Assembly (NCBI RefSeq): GCF_002083135.2
Contig: NZ_NBTM02000001.1
Location: 1,426,001-1,490,000 of the forward strand
Direction: 5' to 3'
DNA length: 64,000 nucleotides
DNA from: Aerococcus viridans
Lineage (GTDB): Bacteria > Bacillota > Bacilli > Lactobacillales > Aerococcaceae
Shown: positions 47,208 through 56,236 of the stretch, one piece after another
How positions within the stretch are numbered: position 1 is the stretch's first letter
Layout of the letters: each line of letters begins with the position of its first letter
Program-made: the position numbers and the translations under genes
Notes under the pieces: model-generated
Seen by the model: only the letters and a program-made list of their open reading frames with translations
Told to the model about the DNA's origin: nothing
Database searches by the model: none

Positions 47208-48556
47208 TGACTTATACCGCGAGTATTGATGTTGGCACAACGAATACTAAAATCAATCTATTTAACCGTGATGATCAATTAATCGATACGTTTAAAGCTG
47301 GTTATCAGAGAACAAATAAGCAGAACGATTTACATGAAATGGATTTTGAAGAAATTTGGCAAATTGTAACAGATGGCTTAAGAGGTTTAATCAACCTGTA
47401 TGAAATAGAAGCGTTAGAAATTATCCTAACAACAGCTATGCATAGCGTTCAATTGTTGGATCAAGATTTTAATTTATTCGGACAAACGATTACTTGGGCA
47501 GATAAAAGAGGGCATGAGTTAATACCACAATTATCCAAAACAGAAAAAGAAAATGTTTATCAACGGACAGGGACACCGATACATTCGATGAATCCTTATA
47601 TCAAGCTATTATCCATTTATCAACCGGATATGAAAATAGCTTCTATAAAAGATTTGTTATTCTACCGTTTAACAGGTGAATGGGCGATTGATTTAAGTAA
47701 TGCTTCGAGTTCAGGCTTACTAAATTTGTCTAGTTTGGATTGGGATCAGGCATTATTAACACAGTTAGGTTTGAGTGTGGAAGATTTACCAAAGATTCAA
47801 CCAGTCAATTATTCAGTGATGACTTTTCATAAATCCTTACAAATTCCTATAAAAGTCATTATCGGGACATCTGATGGTGTTTCTTCTAACTATATTTTTA
47901 ATGATTTAGACCATCATGCTGTACTTTCCATAGGTACCAGTCATGCAGTACGTGTAGTGGCTGATTCACCATCAACCAATGCTAACTTAAATAATTTTTC
48001 ATATGCCATAGATGCTCACCACTATCTTATTGGTTTAGCGAGTAATAATGGGGCAGATATTTTAGCTTGGGCTTGTGATATCTTCAAAACTGATTTTAAT
48101 GAATTAAATGAAATTTGTATAAATAGACCTGCTGACCAAGCAATATTTATCCCCTATATTAACGGGGAACGAGCGCCCATTTGGCAGGATTATGCGACAG
48201 CAAGTCTATTAAATTTAACTAGAAATGCTAGTCGAGAATCCATTTTATATGCCATTATCTTAGGCATGGTGTTCAATATAAAGGTAAATGTAACGCATTT
48301 AGGAGACTTAGTTGCCTTTGATAAAATTGGTTTAGTGGGCGGTGTAACGCAGATGACGGGTTTAACCCAGTTAATCGCCGATGTTTTGAATAAGGATTTA
48401 TATATTCCACAAATTGAAAATGCTGAAACTGTGGGCACAATACATTTAGTGCACGATGTGTTATCCAAGGGAAAATATAAAGTGATACAGCCCGATGTGG
48501 AAGCGACAAAAATATTAGCACCACTATTTGCGCAATATTTACAACAAGTCAACTAA
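47207..48556 (+). CDS. FGGY-family carbohydrate kinase, probable gluconokinase
   Basis: ATP-dependent sugar kinase of 449 residues with ASIDVGTTNTKINLF (phosphate 1), TWADKRG, NASSSGLLNL and a C-terminal GLVGGVTQMTGLTQLIADVL (adenosine site). It is coupled by TGATG to the 6PGDH-like gene, which argues for gluconate as substrate; xylulose-type substrates are the alternative. Shorter than Bacillus GntK. Confidence 0.85.
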   Translation: MTYTASIDVGTTNTKINLFNRDDQLIDTFKAGYQRTNKQNDLHEMDFEEIWQIVTDGLRGLINLYEIEALEIILTTAMHSVQLLDQDFNLFGQTITWADKRGHELIPQLSKTEKENVYQRTGTPIHSMNPYIKLLSIYQPDMKIASIKDLLFYRLTGEWAIDLSNASSSGLLNLSSLDWDQALLTQLGLSVEDLPKIQPVNYSVMTFHKSLQIPIKVIIGTSDGVSSNYIFNDLDHHAVLSIGTSHAVRVVADSPSTNANLNNFSYAIDAHHYLIGLASNNGADILAWACDIFKTDFNELNEICINRPADQAIFIPYINGERAPIWQDYATASLLNLTRNASRESILYAIILGMVFNIKVNVTHLGDLVAFDKIGLVGGVTQMTGLTQLIADVLNKDLYIPQIENAETVGTIHLVHDVLSKGKYKVIQPDVEATKILAPLFAQYLQQVN

Positions 48557-48635
48557 CTCACTCCCTCTGTCTCATTTCGGTTACGTTAGTGATTATGCTA
48601 AAATATAGTCATCATATGAGTAAAGGGGTTTAATA

Positions 48636-49463
48636 ATGAAGTTAATTTCATGGAATATTGATTCTTTAAATGCAGCCTTAACTGGTGCGTCTCCGCGTGC
48701 AGAATTATCACGTGCGGTTTTAAAGATGATTCGTGAACATCAACCAGATGTGATTGCGATTCAAGAAACGAAATTATCTGCGAAGGGGCCTACGAAAAAG
48801 CACCTTGAGATATTGGAAGCGAATGTACCAGATTATGAGATTCAGTGGGTGTCTAGTGTGGAGCCTGCCCGTAAAGGGTATGCTGGTACCATGTTCTTAT
48901 ACAAGAAAGAATACACGCCAGAAGTCACTTTCCCGCAAATTGGGGCACCAACGACGATGGATTACGAAGGTCGGATGATTACATTAGAATTTCCTAATTT
49001 CTATGTAACCAATGTTTATACACCTAATGCAGGCTCTGCTCTGGCACGTTTAGAAGACCGCCAAGCTTGGGACGTTCAGTATGCAAACTATTTAGCGCAC
49101 TTGGATGCTAAGAAACCAGTGATAGCTTGTGGTGACTTTAATGTCGCCCATACGGAAATTGACTTGGCACACCCCAAAAATAATCATTTTTCTGCTGGTT
49201 TCACTGATGAAGAACGTGCTGGCTTTACCAACCTATTAAACCGCGGTTTCACAGATACTTTCCGTCATATTCATGGCGACGTTGAAGGTGTTTATACTTG
49301 GTGGGCACAACGAGTGAAAACAAGTAAAATCAATAATTCAGGATGGCGCATTGATTACTGGTTGGTGAGTGACCGAATTGCAGACAAAGTGCAAAAATCT
49401 GAAATGCTAGACTCTGGTACGCGTCAAGATCATACACCAATTTTGTTAGAAATTGATATCTAG
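48636..49463 (+). CDS. exoA: Exodeoxyribonuclease III
   Basis: AP endonuclease/3'-5' exonuclease of base-excision repair, 275 residues. Motifs in order: KLISWNIDSLNAAL, AIQETKLS (metal Glu), VTNVYTPNAG, CGDFNVAHTEIDLA, WRIDYWLVS and the final catalytic DHTPI. Own ribosome site AAAGGGG and terminator; a single-gene unit. Confidence 0.95.
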   Translation: MKLISWNIDSLNAALTGASPRAELSRAVLKMIREHQPDVIAIQETKLSAKGPTKKHLEILEANVPDYEIQWVSSVEPARKGYAGTMFLYKKEYTPEVTFPQIGAPTTMDYEGRMITLEFPNFYVTNVYTPNAGSALARLEDRQAWDVQYANYLAHLDAKKPVIACGDFNVAHTEIDLAHPKNNHFSAGFTDEERAGFTNLLNRGFTDTFRHIHGDVEGVYTWWAQRVKTSKINNSGWRIDYWLVSDRIADKVQKSEMLDSGTRQDHTPILLEIDI

Positions 49464-49485
49464 TTAAAGAAGATAATCACTCATA

Positions 49486-49516
49486 AGGCTGGGCTAATGG
49501 TAGCTCAGCTTTTTTA
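49486..49516 (+). terminator. Terminator after exoA
   Basis: AGGCTGGGCTA / TAGCTCAGCT stem, loop ATGG, six T residues. Confidence 0.85.
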
Positions 49517-49547
49517 ATTTACACTTATCCGTGTACAGCGTTTGATT

Positions 49548-50375
49548 CTATTCTTTAACGCCTTTTTGAATTTTCCGTATCTTTTTTTGTGTATTTTTAC
49601 CAGCGATTTTCTTTAATTTCTCTTGACCAAAAACATAATAGAGAATATTGGCGAAAAGTTGGTACATACTATCTAGCTGGCCAAAGTCTAGATATGCTTT
49701 AATGGGTTGATAGGCAGATTCGCTGACCATAAATTGTTGATTGTCAAGTGTATCCTCATCCGCTTGATTGCTTAATGATTGATGATGAGTGAAGTGGTTG
49801 AACTGACTATAAAAAGCCATTTGATTAAAGAATCGTAAGTGTTGTTGGCGGAAGGTAGTATAAAAACCTATTTTTTCTCTTAAATATTTATTTTTTAGAT
49901 TGATTTTATATTTTAAGTGGTTGTCTACTTCAATCCAGGTATCCTTCTTGCACTGGGCGTCTGCATAGTAGACTTGAATATTATGTAAGGCCAGGATGTG
50001 ATTGATCTCCTTTTTGTCATCAAAGCGTTGGAAGGCAAATTTTCCAAGGGTAACCGGTAACCGCTTATTACTATCCAGAATATCCGCGTGTGTTTGGTTG
50101 AAATAAGTCGCCGGGAAGGCGTATTGGTCATGCCAAGCTTTCAAGAGTGACATGGTGTCTAGGTGACTAATGCCAAAGGATTGGTCGGTGAAAAGAATAA
50201 TTGTCTTAAACGGTAGTTTGAATGTCGATACATTGTAGAGGAGGGACATGTTTTGAAGCAGTTGATTGAAGTGACGGGGATTGCCAGTGATGGCTTTTTC
50301 GATGAGGATGTTGAGATGGTCTTGCCAAATGAATTTTTCTGGGACTGTTTCAAGATTACTGTTATCTATGCGCAT
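49548..50375 (-). CDS. Hypothetical protein, 275 residues
   Basis: I do not recognise this protein. It is basic, rich in Phe, Tyr, His and Gln, with no signal peptide or TM helix. The segment LPFKTIILFTDQSFGI looks like a buried strand, and the C-terminus ends in a Lys-rich stretch (KLKKIAGKNTQKKIRKIQKG) that could bind nucleic acid or membrane. On the minus strand it ATG-starts at 50375 with AAGGTGG upstream. It stands alone between exoA and the sigma-like gene, so neighbours say little. Confidence 0.7.
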   Translation of the reverse strand: MRIDNSNLETVPEKFIWQDHLNILIEKAITGNPRHFNQLLQNMSLLYNVSTFKLPFKTIILFTDQSFGISHLDTMSLLKAWHDQYAFPATYFNQTHADILDSNKRLPVTLGKFAFQRFDDKKEINHILALHNIQVYYADAQCKKDTWIEVDNHLKYKINLKNKYLREKIGFYTTFRQQHLRFFNQMAFYSQFNHFTHHQSLSNQADEDTLDNQQFMVSESAYQPIKAYLDFGQLDSMYQLFANILYYVFGQEKLKKIAGKNTQKKIRKIQKGVKE

Positions 50376-50559
50376 GTTCTACCACCTTTATACTTTTTGT
50401 TATCTTATTTATAACATTGTATTTATTTTTATGAAACCAAATAATTGAAAGGACTTGAAAATAGATTGTTTTATATTGAATAAGTGATAATTTGACGGGA
50501 ATTAGCCGTTTTGATTCAATGTTTTTATCTTTTAGGTGATAATTGCAATCAAAAATACC

Positions 50560-50592
50560 AGGCAATCAGCGTGGCGCGGGCTTGCCTTTTTC
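50560..50592. terminator. Hairpin in the leader of the sigma-like gene
   Basis: AGGCAA / TTGCCT stem followed by TTTTT, with AAAAA on the left side too. Located 80 bases before the sigma-like ATG, it may be an attenuator or an isolated terminator. Confidence 0.4.
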
Positions 50593-50671
50593 CGAGTATT
50601 AAACGTATTTTAAGTTACCTGCAGGTGATGACAAGATACTTTAGGCTCGTTTAGGGGAGGAAATTGCTTTT

Positions 50672-51211
50672 ATGTTTGATCAATATCAGTATCCGGAGTT
50701 GTTGGACCAATATCATGGCGTGATTGTACATGTCTTAAAACGGTATCATGTGGATGTGTATAAGTCTTATTATGATGATATTTACCAGTTAGCTCAGATT
50801 GCTTTATATCAAGCAGCGGAAGACTTTGATGGGGACCCGCTAAGTGAGGCTGACCGTTACCGGTTTGTAGCTTATGTGAAGCGGGTGATGGCTTGGCGGG
50901 TGTTGGATGAATTGCGTAAGCATACACGTTTGGGTGGTCAGGAATTTTCAACAACGGATGAATGGGTATTTGAGGCTGGTTTGGGCGCGGGGCATCCGAT
51001 TGAAATAACGGCTGATATTCAGCATTTCTTAGCTGAGGCGGCGAAAATATTACAGCATCGTGATTTAGACTTTCTATACCAGGTGATTGCTTGTCAGGGC
51101 AAGACCAAGTTATTACTTGAAATTTACCCGATTTCTCGCCAAGCGATTTACAATAAGAAGCGCAATTTGATGGACAAACTACAATCTATTCGCCATTTGT
51201 TGGTGGGTTAG
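50672..51211 (+). CDS. Sigma-70-like factor (SigH/ComX type)
   Basis: A 179-residue protein with a region 2 pattern (YYDDIYQLAQIALYQAAEDFD near 28-50, then RFVAYVKRVMAWRVLDELRKHTR near 70-93) and a C-terminal helix-turn-helix (KTKLLLEIYPISRQAIYNKKRNLMDKL). The size and pattern match the divergent ComX/SigH-like factors of Lactobacillales, some of which turn on competence genes. GGGGAGG precedes the ATG. It ends 8 bases before an amidase gene, so both are cotranscribed. Confidence 0.8.
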   Translation: MFDQYQYPELLDQYHGVIVHVLKRYHVDVYKSYYDDIYQLAQIALYQAAEDFDGDPLSEADRYRFVAYVKRVMAWRVLDELRKHTRLGGQEFSTTDEWVFEAGLGAGHPIEITADIQHFLAEAAKILQHRDLDFLYQVIACQGKTKLLLEIYPISRQAIYNKKRNLMDKLQSIRHLLVG

Positions 51212-51219
51212 GAGACAAG

Positions 51220-51798
51220 ATGAAATCAACAACATTTAAAGAATATAAAGGCCTTTTAATTGCATTTGGACATGGAAATGGAGACCCAGGCGCCGTATCT
51301 GGGCAATTTACTGAGGCAGAAATGGTGCGGAAGTTAAAGTCCTATATTGAAAAATGGGCTAAAGCAGCTGGCATCAAAGTGGCTTTCTATATGGACAATC
51401 TTTACCAACATGCAACAGATATGAAGACCTATGCGGATTGGGTGGTGGTTGAAGTACATATGGATGCGGCGGCTAAACCACAAAAAGGTGGCCATATAAT
51501 CATTCATTCGGACTATGTGACAGATGCCATAGATGATAACTTGATTGCGATGATTCAAAAGCATTTTGGCTTAGTCACTAGAAACGGTTTAGGCTTATCA
51601 AAAAGAGGCGACTTGTTGAATTGTAACAATGCACGCCGTTGGGGAATTAATTACCGGTTACTAGAATTATTTTTCCTAGCAGATGCAACTGACCGACACT
51701 ATTATTTAGCTAATTTAGACTTAGTGGCTAAAAATATGGTGGAAGCTGTAGTCGGCTTCCAAATTGCTGATGATAAAGTATGCCAGTGTACGCGCTAG
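51220..51798 (+). CDS. N-acetylmuramoyl-L-alanine amidase-like protein (Amidase_3)
   Basis: A 192-residue protein matching the zinc amidase fold: IAFGHGNGDPGAVSG (zinc His and DPGA), EAEMVRKLKSYI (zinc Glu region), VVVEVHMDAA (second zinc His) and a C-terminal YRLLELFFLADATD (catalytic Glu region). There is no signal peptide or cell-wall-binding domain, unlike autolysins; it looks like a phage-type endolysin core or an enzyme released by another route. GGAG just before the ATG; coupled to the sigma-like gene. Confidence 0.85.
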   Translation: MKSTTFKEYKGLLIAFGHGNGDPGAVSGQFTEAEMVRKLKSYIEKWAKAAGIKVAFYMDNLYQHATDMKTYADWVVVEVHMDAAAKPQKGGHIIIHSDYVTDAIDDNLIAMIQKHFGLVTRNGLGLSKRGDLLNCNNARRWGINYRLLELFFLADATDRHYYLANLDLVAKNMVEAVVGFQIADDKVCQCTR

Positions 51799-51860
51799 CT
51801 AGGGTCACTGTGTCATAGCGATGTGTGAAAGACCTAAAATTACTTCAATGTGTATATAAG

Positions 51861-51907
51861 AAAAGCCATCGTGGTTGGGGATGAACCCTTACCGCGATGG
51901 CTTTTTT
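51861..51907. terminator. Bidirectional terminator between amidase and metQ-like genes
   Basis: AAAAGCCATCGTGGT / ACCGCGATGGCTTTT, one mismatch, 15-base loop, T-run on both strands. Serves two convergent genes. Confidence 0.88.
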
Positions 51908-51929
51908 GCCTTTTGTATAAGTCTATAAT

Positions 51930-52751
51930 CTATTGATTTTCTTCAGGGATAATCCAAAACTCTGTGCCAATTTCTTCGTTACGGTCAAGAACTGCTTGGT
52001 TGAAATCGTCTGATTGGTAAATAGCTTTAATATCTTCTACCCAAGCTTGGTCCATTTTATCTGCAGTGGTAATAGCTTCAAGTAGTAAACCTTCGATTGG
52101 TTGTTCTGTGACTAAACGAGAGTCTAAGTCCATACCTGCATCATAAGCAATTGATCCAGCAACTAAGGCATAAGAAACGTCTTGAATTGCGGGTGGGATA
52201 GCGGCACCTTGCATTTCGACAATTTCAATACCTACATGATTTTCTTCGATATCGTCAACGGTAACTTTGGCTGGTTCAACGTCTGGATCTAATGTAATCC
52301 ACCCAAGGTCTTGCATCAATAATAAACCACGCATCATGGAAACTGTACCATTACCGAAAGCGATGGTATCACCTTCTGCAACATCATCAAGACTGTCTTT
52401 TTGCCCCGGATAAATAGCTGCCGGTACGGTTGGGATACGGACAATTTGTTGAAAGCTAGCGTCCAGAGTATCATTGTAACTTTCAGTGTTCAACCGGTTA
52501 CCGTCAACATTGATATCCGCTTCACCCTCATCAACAGCAATCATGGCTTGTCGTAGTTCGGAAAACTGAATTTCTTCAACGGTGTAGCCCTGTTGTTCTA
52601 ATCTGGGGGCCACTTCTTCCATAAATAGAATAGAATAGGGGCCAGGTGAGGTGGCCACTTTGATGGTTTGTGTATCTTCCGTCTGCTTTCCGCAAGCAGC
52701 GACCACCAAAGTGATTAAAGCCAGTCCAATATAACGCAAATATTTTTTCAT
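51930..52751 (-). CDS. MetQ/NlpA-family substrate-binding lipoprotein
   Basis: A 273-residue lipoprotein: signal peptide MKKYLRYIGLALITLVVAAC with lipobox ending in Cys20, then a periplasmic-binding fold typical of MetQ (IKVATSPGPYSILFMEEVAP, EADINVDGNRLN, AIPPAIQDVSYALVAGSIA). MetQ binds methionine for the MetNI importer; family members also bind other amino acids. GGGAGG 7 bases before the ATG fixes the start. No metN or metI is nearby, so it is an orphan. No SAM riboswitch was seen upstream. Confidence 0.87.
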   Translation of the reverse strand: MKKYLRYIGLALITLVVAACGKQTEDTQTIKVATSPGPYSILFMEEVAPRLEQQGYTVEEIQFSELRQAMIAVDEGEADINVDGNRLNTESYNDTLDASFQQIVRIPTVPAAIYPGQKDSLDDVAEGDTIAFGNGTVSMMRGLLLMQDLGWITLDPDVEPAKVTVDDIEENHVGIEIVEMQGAAIPPAIQDVSYALVAGSIAYDAGMDLDSRLVTEQPIEGLLLEAITTADKMDQAWVEDIKAIYQSDDFNQAVLDRNEEIGTEFWIIPEENQ

Positions 52752-52967
52752 TTTTCTACCTCCCAAAGGTGTTTTATTCATCCACTTAAACTTATCACAG
52801 ATTGTCATGAATTGAGATACAATATGCTTGTGTAGGGTTACTGCTTGTGGTTGATTTACTGATAGAGAGTTGTTTTATTTCAAATTTTGTAAAAGTAATT
52901 GAACAGTTTATTCTATTTCTACATATGTTAAAATAAGGTTATTGAAATCAGTAAGAGGAGTGACAAA

Positions 52968-53975
52968 ATGACTTTAGGGATAGGTATTTTAGATTTTATA
53001 CCTCGGGATAAAAATACCTCGGTATTAGAGTCCTTTGAGCAGTCAATAGAACTAGCTAAACTGGCGGATGAAAAGGGTTTGGACCGGTACTGGCTAACAG
53101 AACACCACTCAACGCCAGCTGTCTTATCATCAACGCCACAGTTATTATTAGCCCGTTTCGGTGCAGCAACAAAGCAGATTAAGTTGGGTACGGGGGCGGT
53201 GATTATCAATAATTCTACTCCTTATCAAATTGCAGAAAACTATATGGTGCTTGAAGCCATGTATCCTGGACGTGTTGAAGCAGGTGTTGGCCATTCTATG
53301 CCAAAAGAAATTACCCGTCAGGAAACATTAGGGATGCAGATTAACCGTGGACTAGATTATGAAAAGACGATTTCACAAATTGCAGGTTTACTTTATGATG
53401 ATCTAGCAACTGAAGATGAGATGCATGGGCTACGTGTAATGCCTACTTATTTTGACGGCGTGACGCCACTTTATACTATGCTAGGTTCACGCCGTAACGC
53501 GCAGTTTATTGCGGAGAAAGGTTTAGGAATGGTATTCGGTTTATTCTTCTCAGGAGATTTGGCAGAATGTATTGAAACAATCAAGATTTATAGAAAACAC
53601 TTCAAACCTTCTAAAGGGATGGCAAAACCTTCAGTATTCATCGCCCTTTATGCAGTGACTTCTACAAAGCGCAATCTGAAGGAAGTATTAAACTATGCCT
53701 TAAATGATTGGATAGATGCACTAGAAGATGACAAACGTGCTTATTTAGAATTGATGGAAGTGTCTGAAGCAAGAGATTTTGTCACAACTATTGATCCGGA
53801 TGAAATAGATAGACATGCGTCTAAAAAAGTATACGGCACACCTAAACAAGTGGAAATGCAGTTGCGCCGTTTGAAAGAAGAAACCGACGCAGATGGGTTC
53901 TTAATTGCCAATCATTTATCTGGGTTTGCGAATCGCCGTGCGTTAATTGAAATCTTGAGCCAGGTCAATATTTAA
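52968..53975 (+). CDS. LLM-class flavin-dependent oxidoreductase
   Basis: A 335-residue luciferase-like monooxygenase family protein. It has GLDRYWLTEHHSTP (typical W-x-x-EHH motif), LGTGAVIINNSTPYQIAENYMVLEAMYPGRVEAGVG, and YGTPKQVEMQLRRL at the C-terminus. Uses FMN; substrate unknown. Single gene with its own terminator (54021-54049). Confidence 0.9.
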   Translation: MTLGIGILDFIPRDKNTSVLESFEQSIELAKLADEKGLDRYWLTEHHSTPAVLSSTPQLLLARFGAATKQIKLGTGAVIINNSTPYQIAENYMVLEAMYPGRVEAGVGHSMPKEITRQETLGMQINRGLDYEKTISQIAGLLYDDLATEDEMHGLRVMPTYFDGVTPLYTMLGSRRNAQFIAEKGLGMVFGLFFSGDLAECIETIKIYRKHFKPSKGMAKPSVFIALYAVTSTKRNLKEVLNYALNDWIDALEDDKRAYLELMEVSEARDFVTTIDPDEIDRHASKKVYGTPKQVEMQLRRLKEETDADGFLIANHLSGFANRRALIEILSQVNI

Positions 53976-54020
53976 AGGTCAAAACGCTAATGATCTTAAT
54001 AATAAGGTGAATTTAATGGA

Positions 54021-54049
54021 AGAAGCCTGGTTTAACCGGGTTTCTTTCC
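54021..54049 (+). terminator. Terminator after the LLM gene
   Basis: GAAGCCTGGT / ACCGGGTTTC stem with a wobble, then TTTCC. It separates the accessory block from recG. Confidence 0.65.
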
Positions 54050-54082
54050 TTATAACTAGCTACTTTTATGGAAAGGGGGATT

Positions 54083-56137
54083 ATGATGGCACGAACTTTA
54101 TCCGATTCAGTGACAGTTTTGAAAGGTGTTGGCGCAAAAAAAGCGGCATTATTAGAAAAGGTTGGGATTTCAAGGGTTGAAGATTTACTTTACCATTTTC
54201 CTTTCCGCTACGAAGATGTGTCTGTAAAATCGGCCGGTGAATTAATGGATAATACCAAAGCTTCAGTAAAAGGCGTGATAGTGACGGAACCCGTTGTACA
54301 ATATTTTGGGCGCAACCGTAACCGTTTGACGTTTCGCTTAGCTATGGACCATGAGGTATTGCAGGTTATCTTCTTTAACCAGCCTTACTTAAAAAAGAAT
54401 ATTCAGGTCAACCAAGAAATTGTTGTTTATGGGAAATTTGAAGCGGCTAAACAGCAAATTGTAGGGATTAAACTGTTCTCCAACCACCAAGATGAGGAGA
54501 ATGGTGATAATGATTTTGAAGCGATTTACCATTTAACTCAAGGCTTGTCGACTAAATCGTTAACGGACTTAATCAAACAAGCGATTGATTTATATGGAGA
54601 CCTAGTTGTGGAATTATTGCCCGAAGCTTTGCGGGAAAAATACCAACTCATGCCGCATAAGTTAGCCATCCAGCAAATTCATTTTCCAGATAGTGAAGAA
54701 AATAACCGGCAAGCACGTCGGCAATTGAAATACCAAGAACTCTTCTTGTACGCCTTGAAATTACAATGGCGCAAATTACAACAACGCCGCATTGCCAATG
54801 GTGCTCAAATACTTTATGATAACGACCATCTTCGTGACTTTATCCAGACGATTTCCTTTGAATTGACAGCTGGCCAAAAGGCTGTAGTCAATGAAATTTG
54901 TGCGGATTTACGGCAACCCTTCCAGATGAACCGCCTCCTTCAAGGAGATGTTGGGTCTGGGAAGACGGTAGTAGCTATGATTTGCTTAGTGGCAACGATT
55001 GATGCGGGTTTTCAAGGTGCTATGATGGTACCAACTGAAATTTTAGCTGACCAACATTATGCCTCCATTTCAGGATTCTTTGAAAAAACGGATTACAAAG
55101 TAGCTTTACTGACGGGGTCGACGAAAACTAAAGCTCGGCGGGAAATTTTAGCCGATTTGGTAAACGGGGACATTGACCTTTTAATTGGGACGCATGCCTT
55201 GATTCAAGATGATGTGAAATTCGCTGACTTAGGGATGGTTGTGATTGATGAACAGCACCGGTTTGGGGTTAACCAACGGTCTAAATTAGTGGCAAAAGGC
55301 GAATTCAAAGCGCCCAATGTCCTGTATATGACTGCAACGCCAATCCCGCGTACATTGGAGATTACGATGATGGGGGATATGGACGTTTCTAAATTAAAGG
55401 AAATGCCTTCAGGACGAATTCCGATTGAAACATCATGGGTCCGTCATAACCGACAAGCCCAAGTGGATGAACAAATTTGGCGAGAAGTGAGAAAAGGCCG
55501 ACAAGTTTATATTATTTGCCCTTTAATCGGTGAATCAGAAGCCCTAGAAGCGCAAAATGCTGAGCATATATATGAAACTTATGCCGCTCAATTTGGTGGG
55601 CAATTCTCAGTAGGTTTATTGCACGGGCAAATGAGTGCGGATGAAAAAGACCAAGTCATGGAAGCCTTTAAGAAGAATGATATTCAAATACTCGTGTCAA
55701 CAACGGTGATTGAAGTAGGGGTTAATGTGCCAAATGCGACTTATATGGTGATTCTAGATGCTGACCGGTTTGGCTTAGCACAGCTCCATCAGTTAAGAGG
55801 ACGGGTGGGACGTGGTGAGCATGCATCATACTGTGTTTTAGTAGCTGATCCAAGAACAGATAACGGGAAACAGCGGATGAATATCATGGTTGAATCGACA
55901 GATGGTTTTTACCTTAGCCAGCAAGACTTAGAATTACGTGGTGCCGGTGATTACTTTGGTACCCGTCAGTCTGGTCTACCAGAATTTAAGGTGGCTGACC
56001 CAATTGAAGATGGTGTCATTTTAGAAGTGGCTCGTGAAGACGCCATTCAATTTATGCCTTACTTTGAAGGCCATTTAAATGAATTCACTGAATTAGCCGA
56101 ATGGCTTGACCAGCAAGTGACAACAATCAACGCTTAG
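54083..56137 (+). CDS. recG: ATP-dependent DNA helicase RecG
   Basis: Regresses stalled forks and branch-migrates Holliday junctions. The 684 residues have an N-terminal wedge domain with an OB fold (about 55-150), Walker A LQGDVGSGKT near 288, DEQH box VVIDEQHRFG near 385, the TATPIPRTL motif and the C-terminal QLRGRVGRG. I use ATG 54083 or 54086, both after AAAGGGGG, rather than an ATG at 54068 that precedes the ribosome site. Begins the second housekeeping block. Confidence 0.96.
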   Translation: MMARTLSDSVTVLKGVGAKKAALLEKVGISRVEDLLYHFPFRYEDVSVKSAGELMDNTKASVKGVIVTEPVVQYFGRNRNRLTFRLAMDHEVLQVIFFNQPYLKKNIQVNQEIVVYGKFEAAKQQIVGIKLFSNHQDEENGDNDFEAIYHLTQGLSTKSLTDLIKQAIDLYGDLVVELLPEALREKYQLMPHKLAIQQIHFPDSEENNRQARRQLKYQELFLYALKLQWRKLQQRRIANGAQILYDNDHLRDFIQTISFELTAGQKAVVNEICADLRQPFQMNRLLQGDVGSGKTVVAMICLVATIDAGFQGAMMVPTEILADQHYASISGFFEKTDYKVALLTGSTKTKARREILADLVNGDIDLLIGTHALIQDDVKFADLGMVVIDEQHRFGVNQRSKLVAKGEFKAPNVLYMTATPIPRTLEITMMGDMDVSKLKEMPSGRIPIETSWVRHNRQAQVDEQIWREVRKGRQVYIICPLIGESEALEAQNAEHIYETYAAQFGGQFSVGLLHGQMSADEKDQVMEAFKKNDIQILVSTTVIEVGVNVPNATYMVILDADRFGLAQLHQLRGRVGRGEHASYCVLVADPRTDNGKQRMNIMVESTDGFYLSQQDLELRGAGDYFGTRQSGLPEFKVADPIEDGVILEVAREDAIQFMPYFEGHLNEFTELAEWLDQQVTTINA

Positions 56138-56139
56138 GA

Positions 56140-56236
56140 TTATTGGTGCAATGAACTACAACGCCATTAAAATGGCGTGTTTCTAGGAACACTCATGACT
56201 TGTTCCACTTATTTCAAAGCAAAACAGCGGTCTAAG
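56140..56236 (-). ncRNA. Probable omega RNA region of TnpB
   Basis: By analogy with characterised IS605 elements the guide RNA spans the 3' end of tnpB to the right end of the element. This interval holds the ACGCCATT / AATGGCGT hairpin at 56161-56178. Boundaries and guide are inference. Confidence 0.4.

Noticed and set aside
52752-52967. Possible SAM riboswitch upstream of the MetQ-like gene
   Set aside because: The gap is short and AT-rich and I could not find the conserved SAM-I helices.
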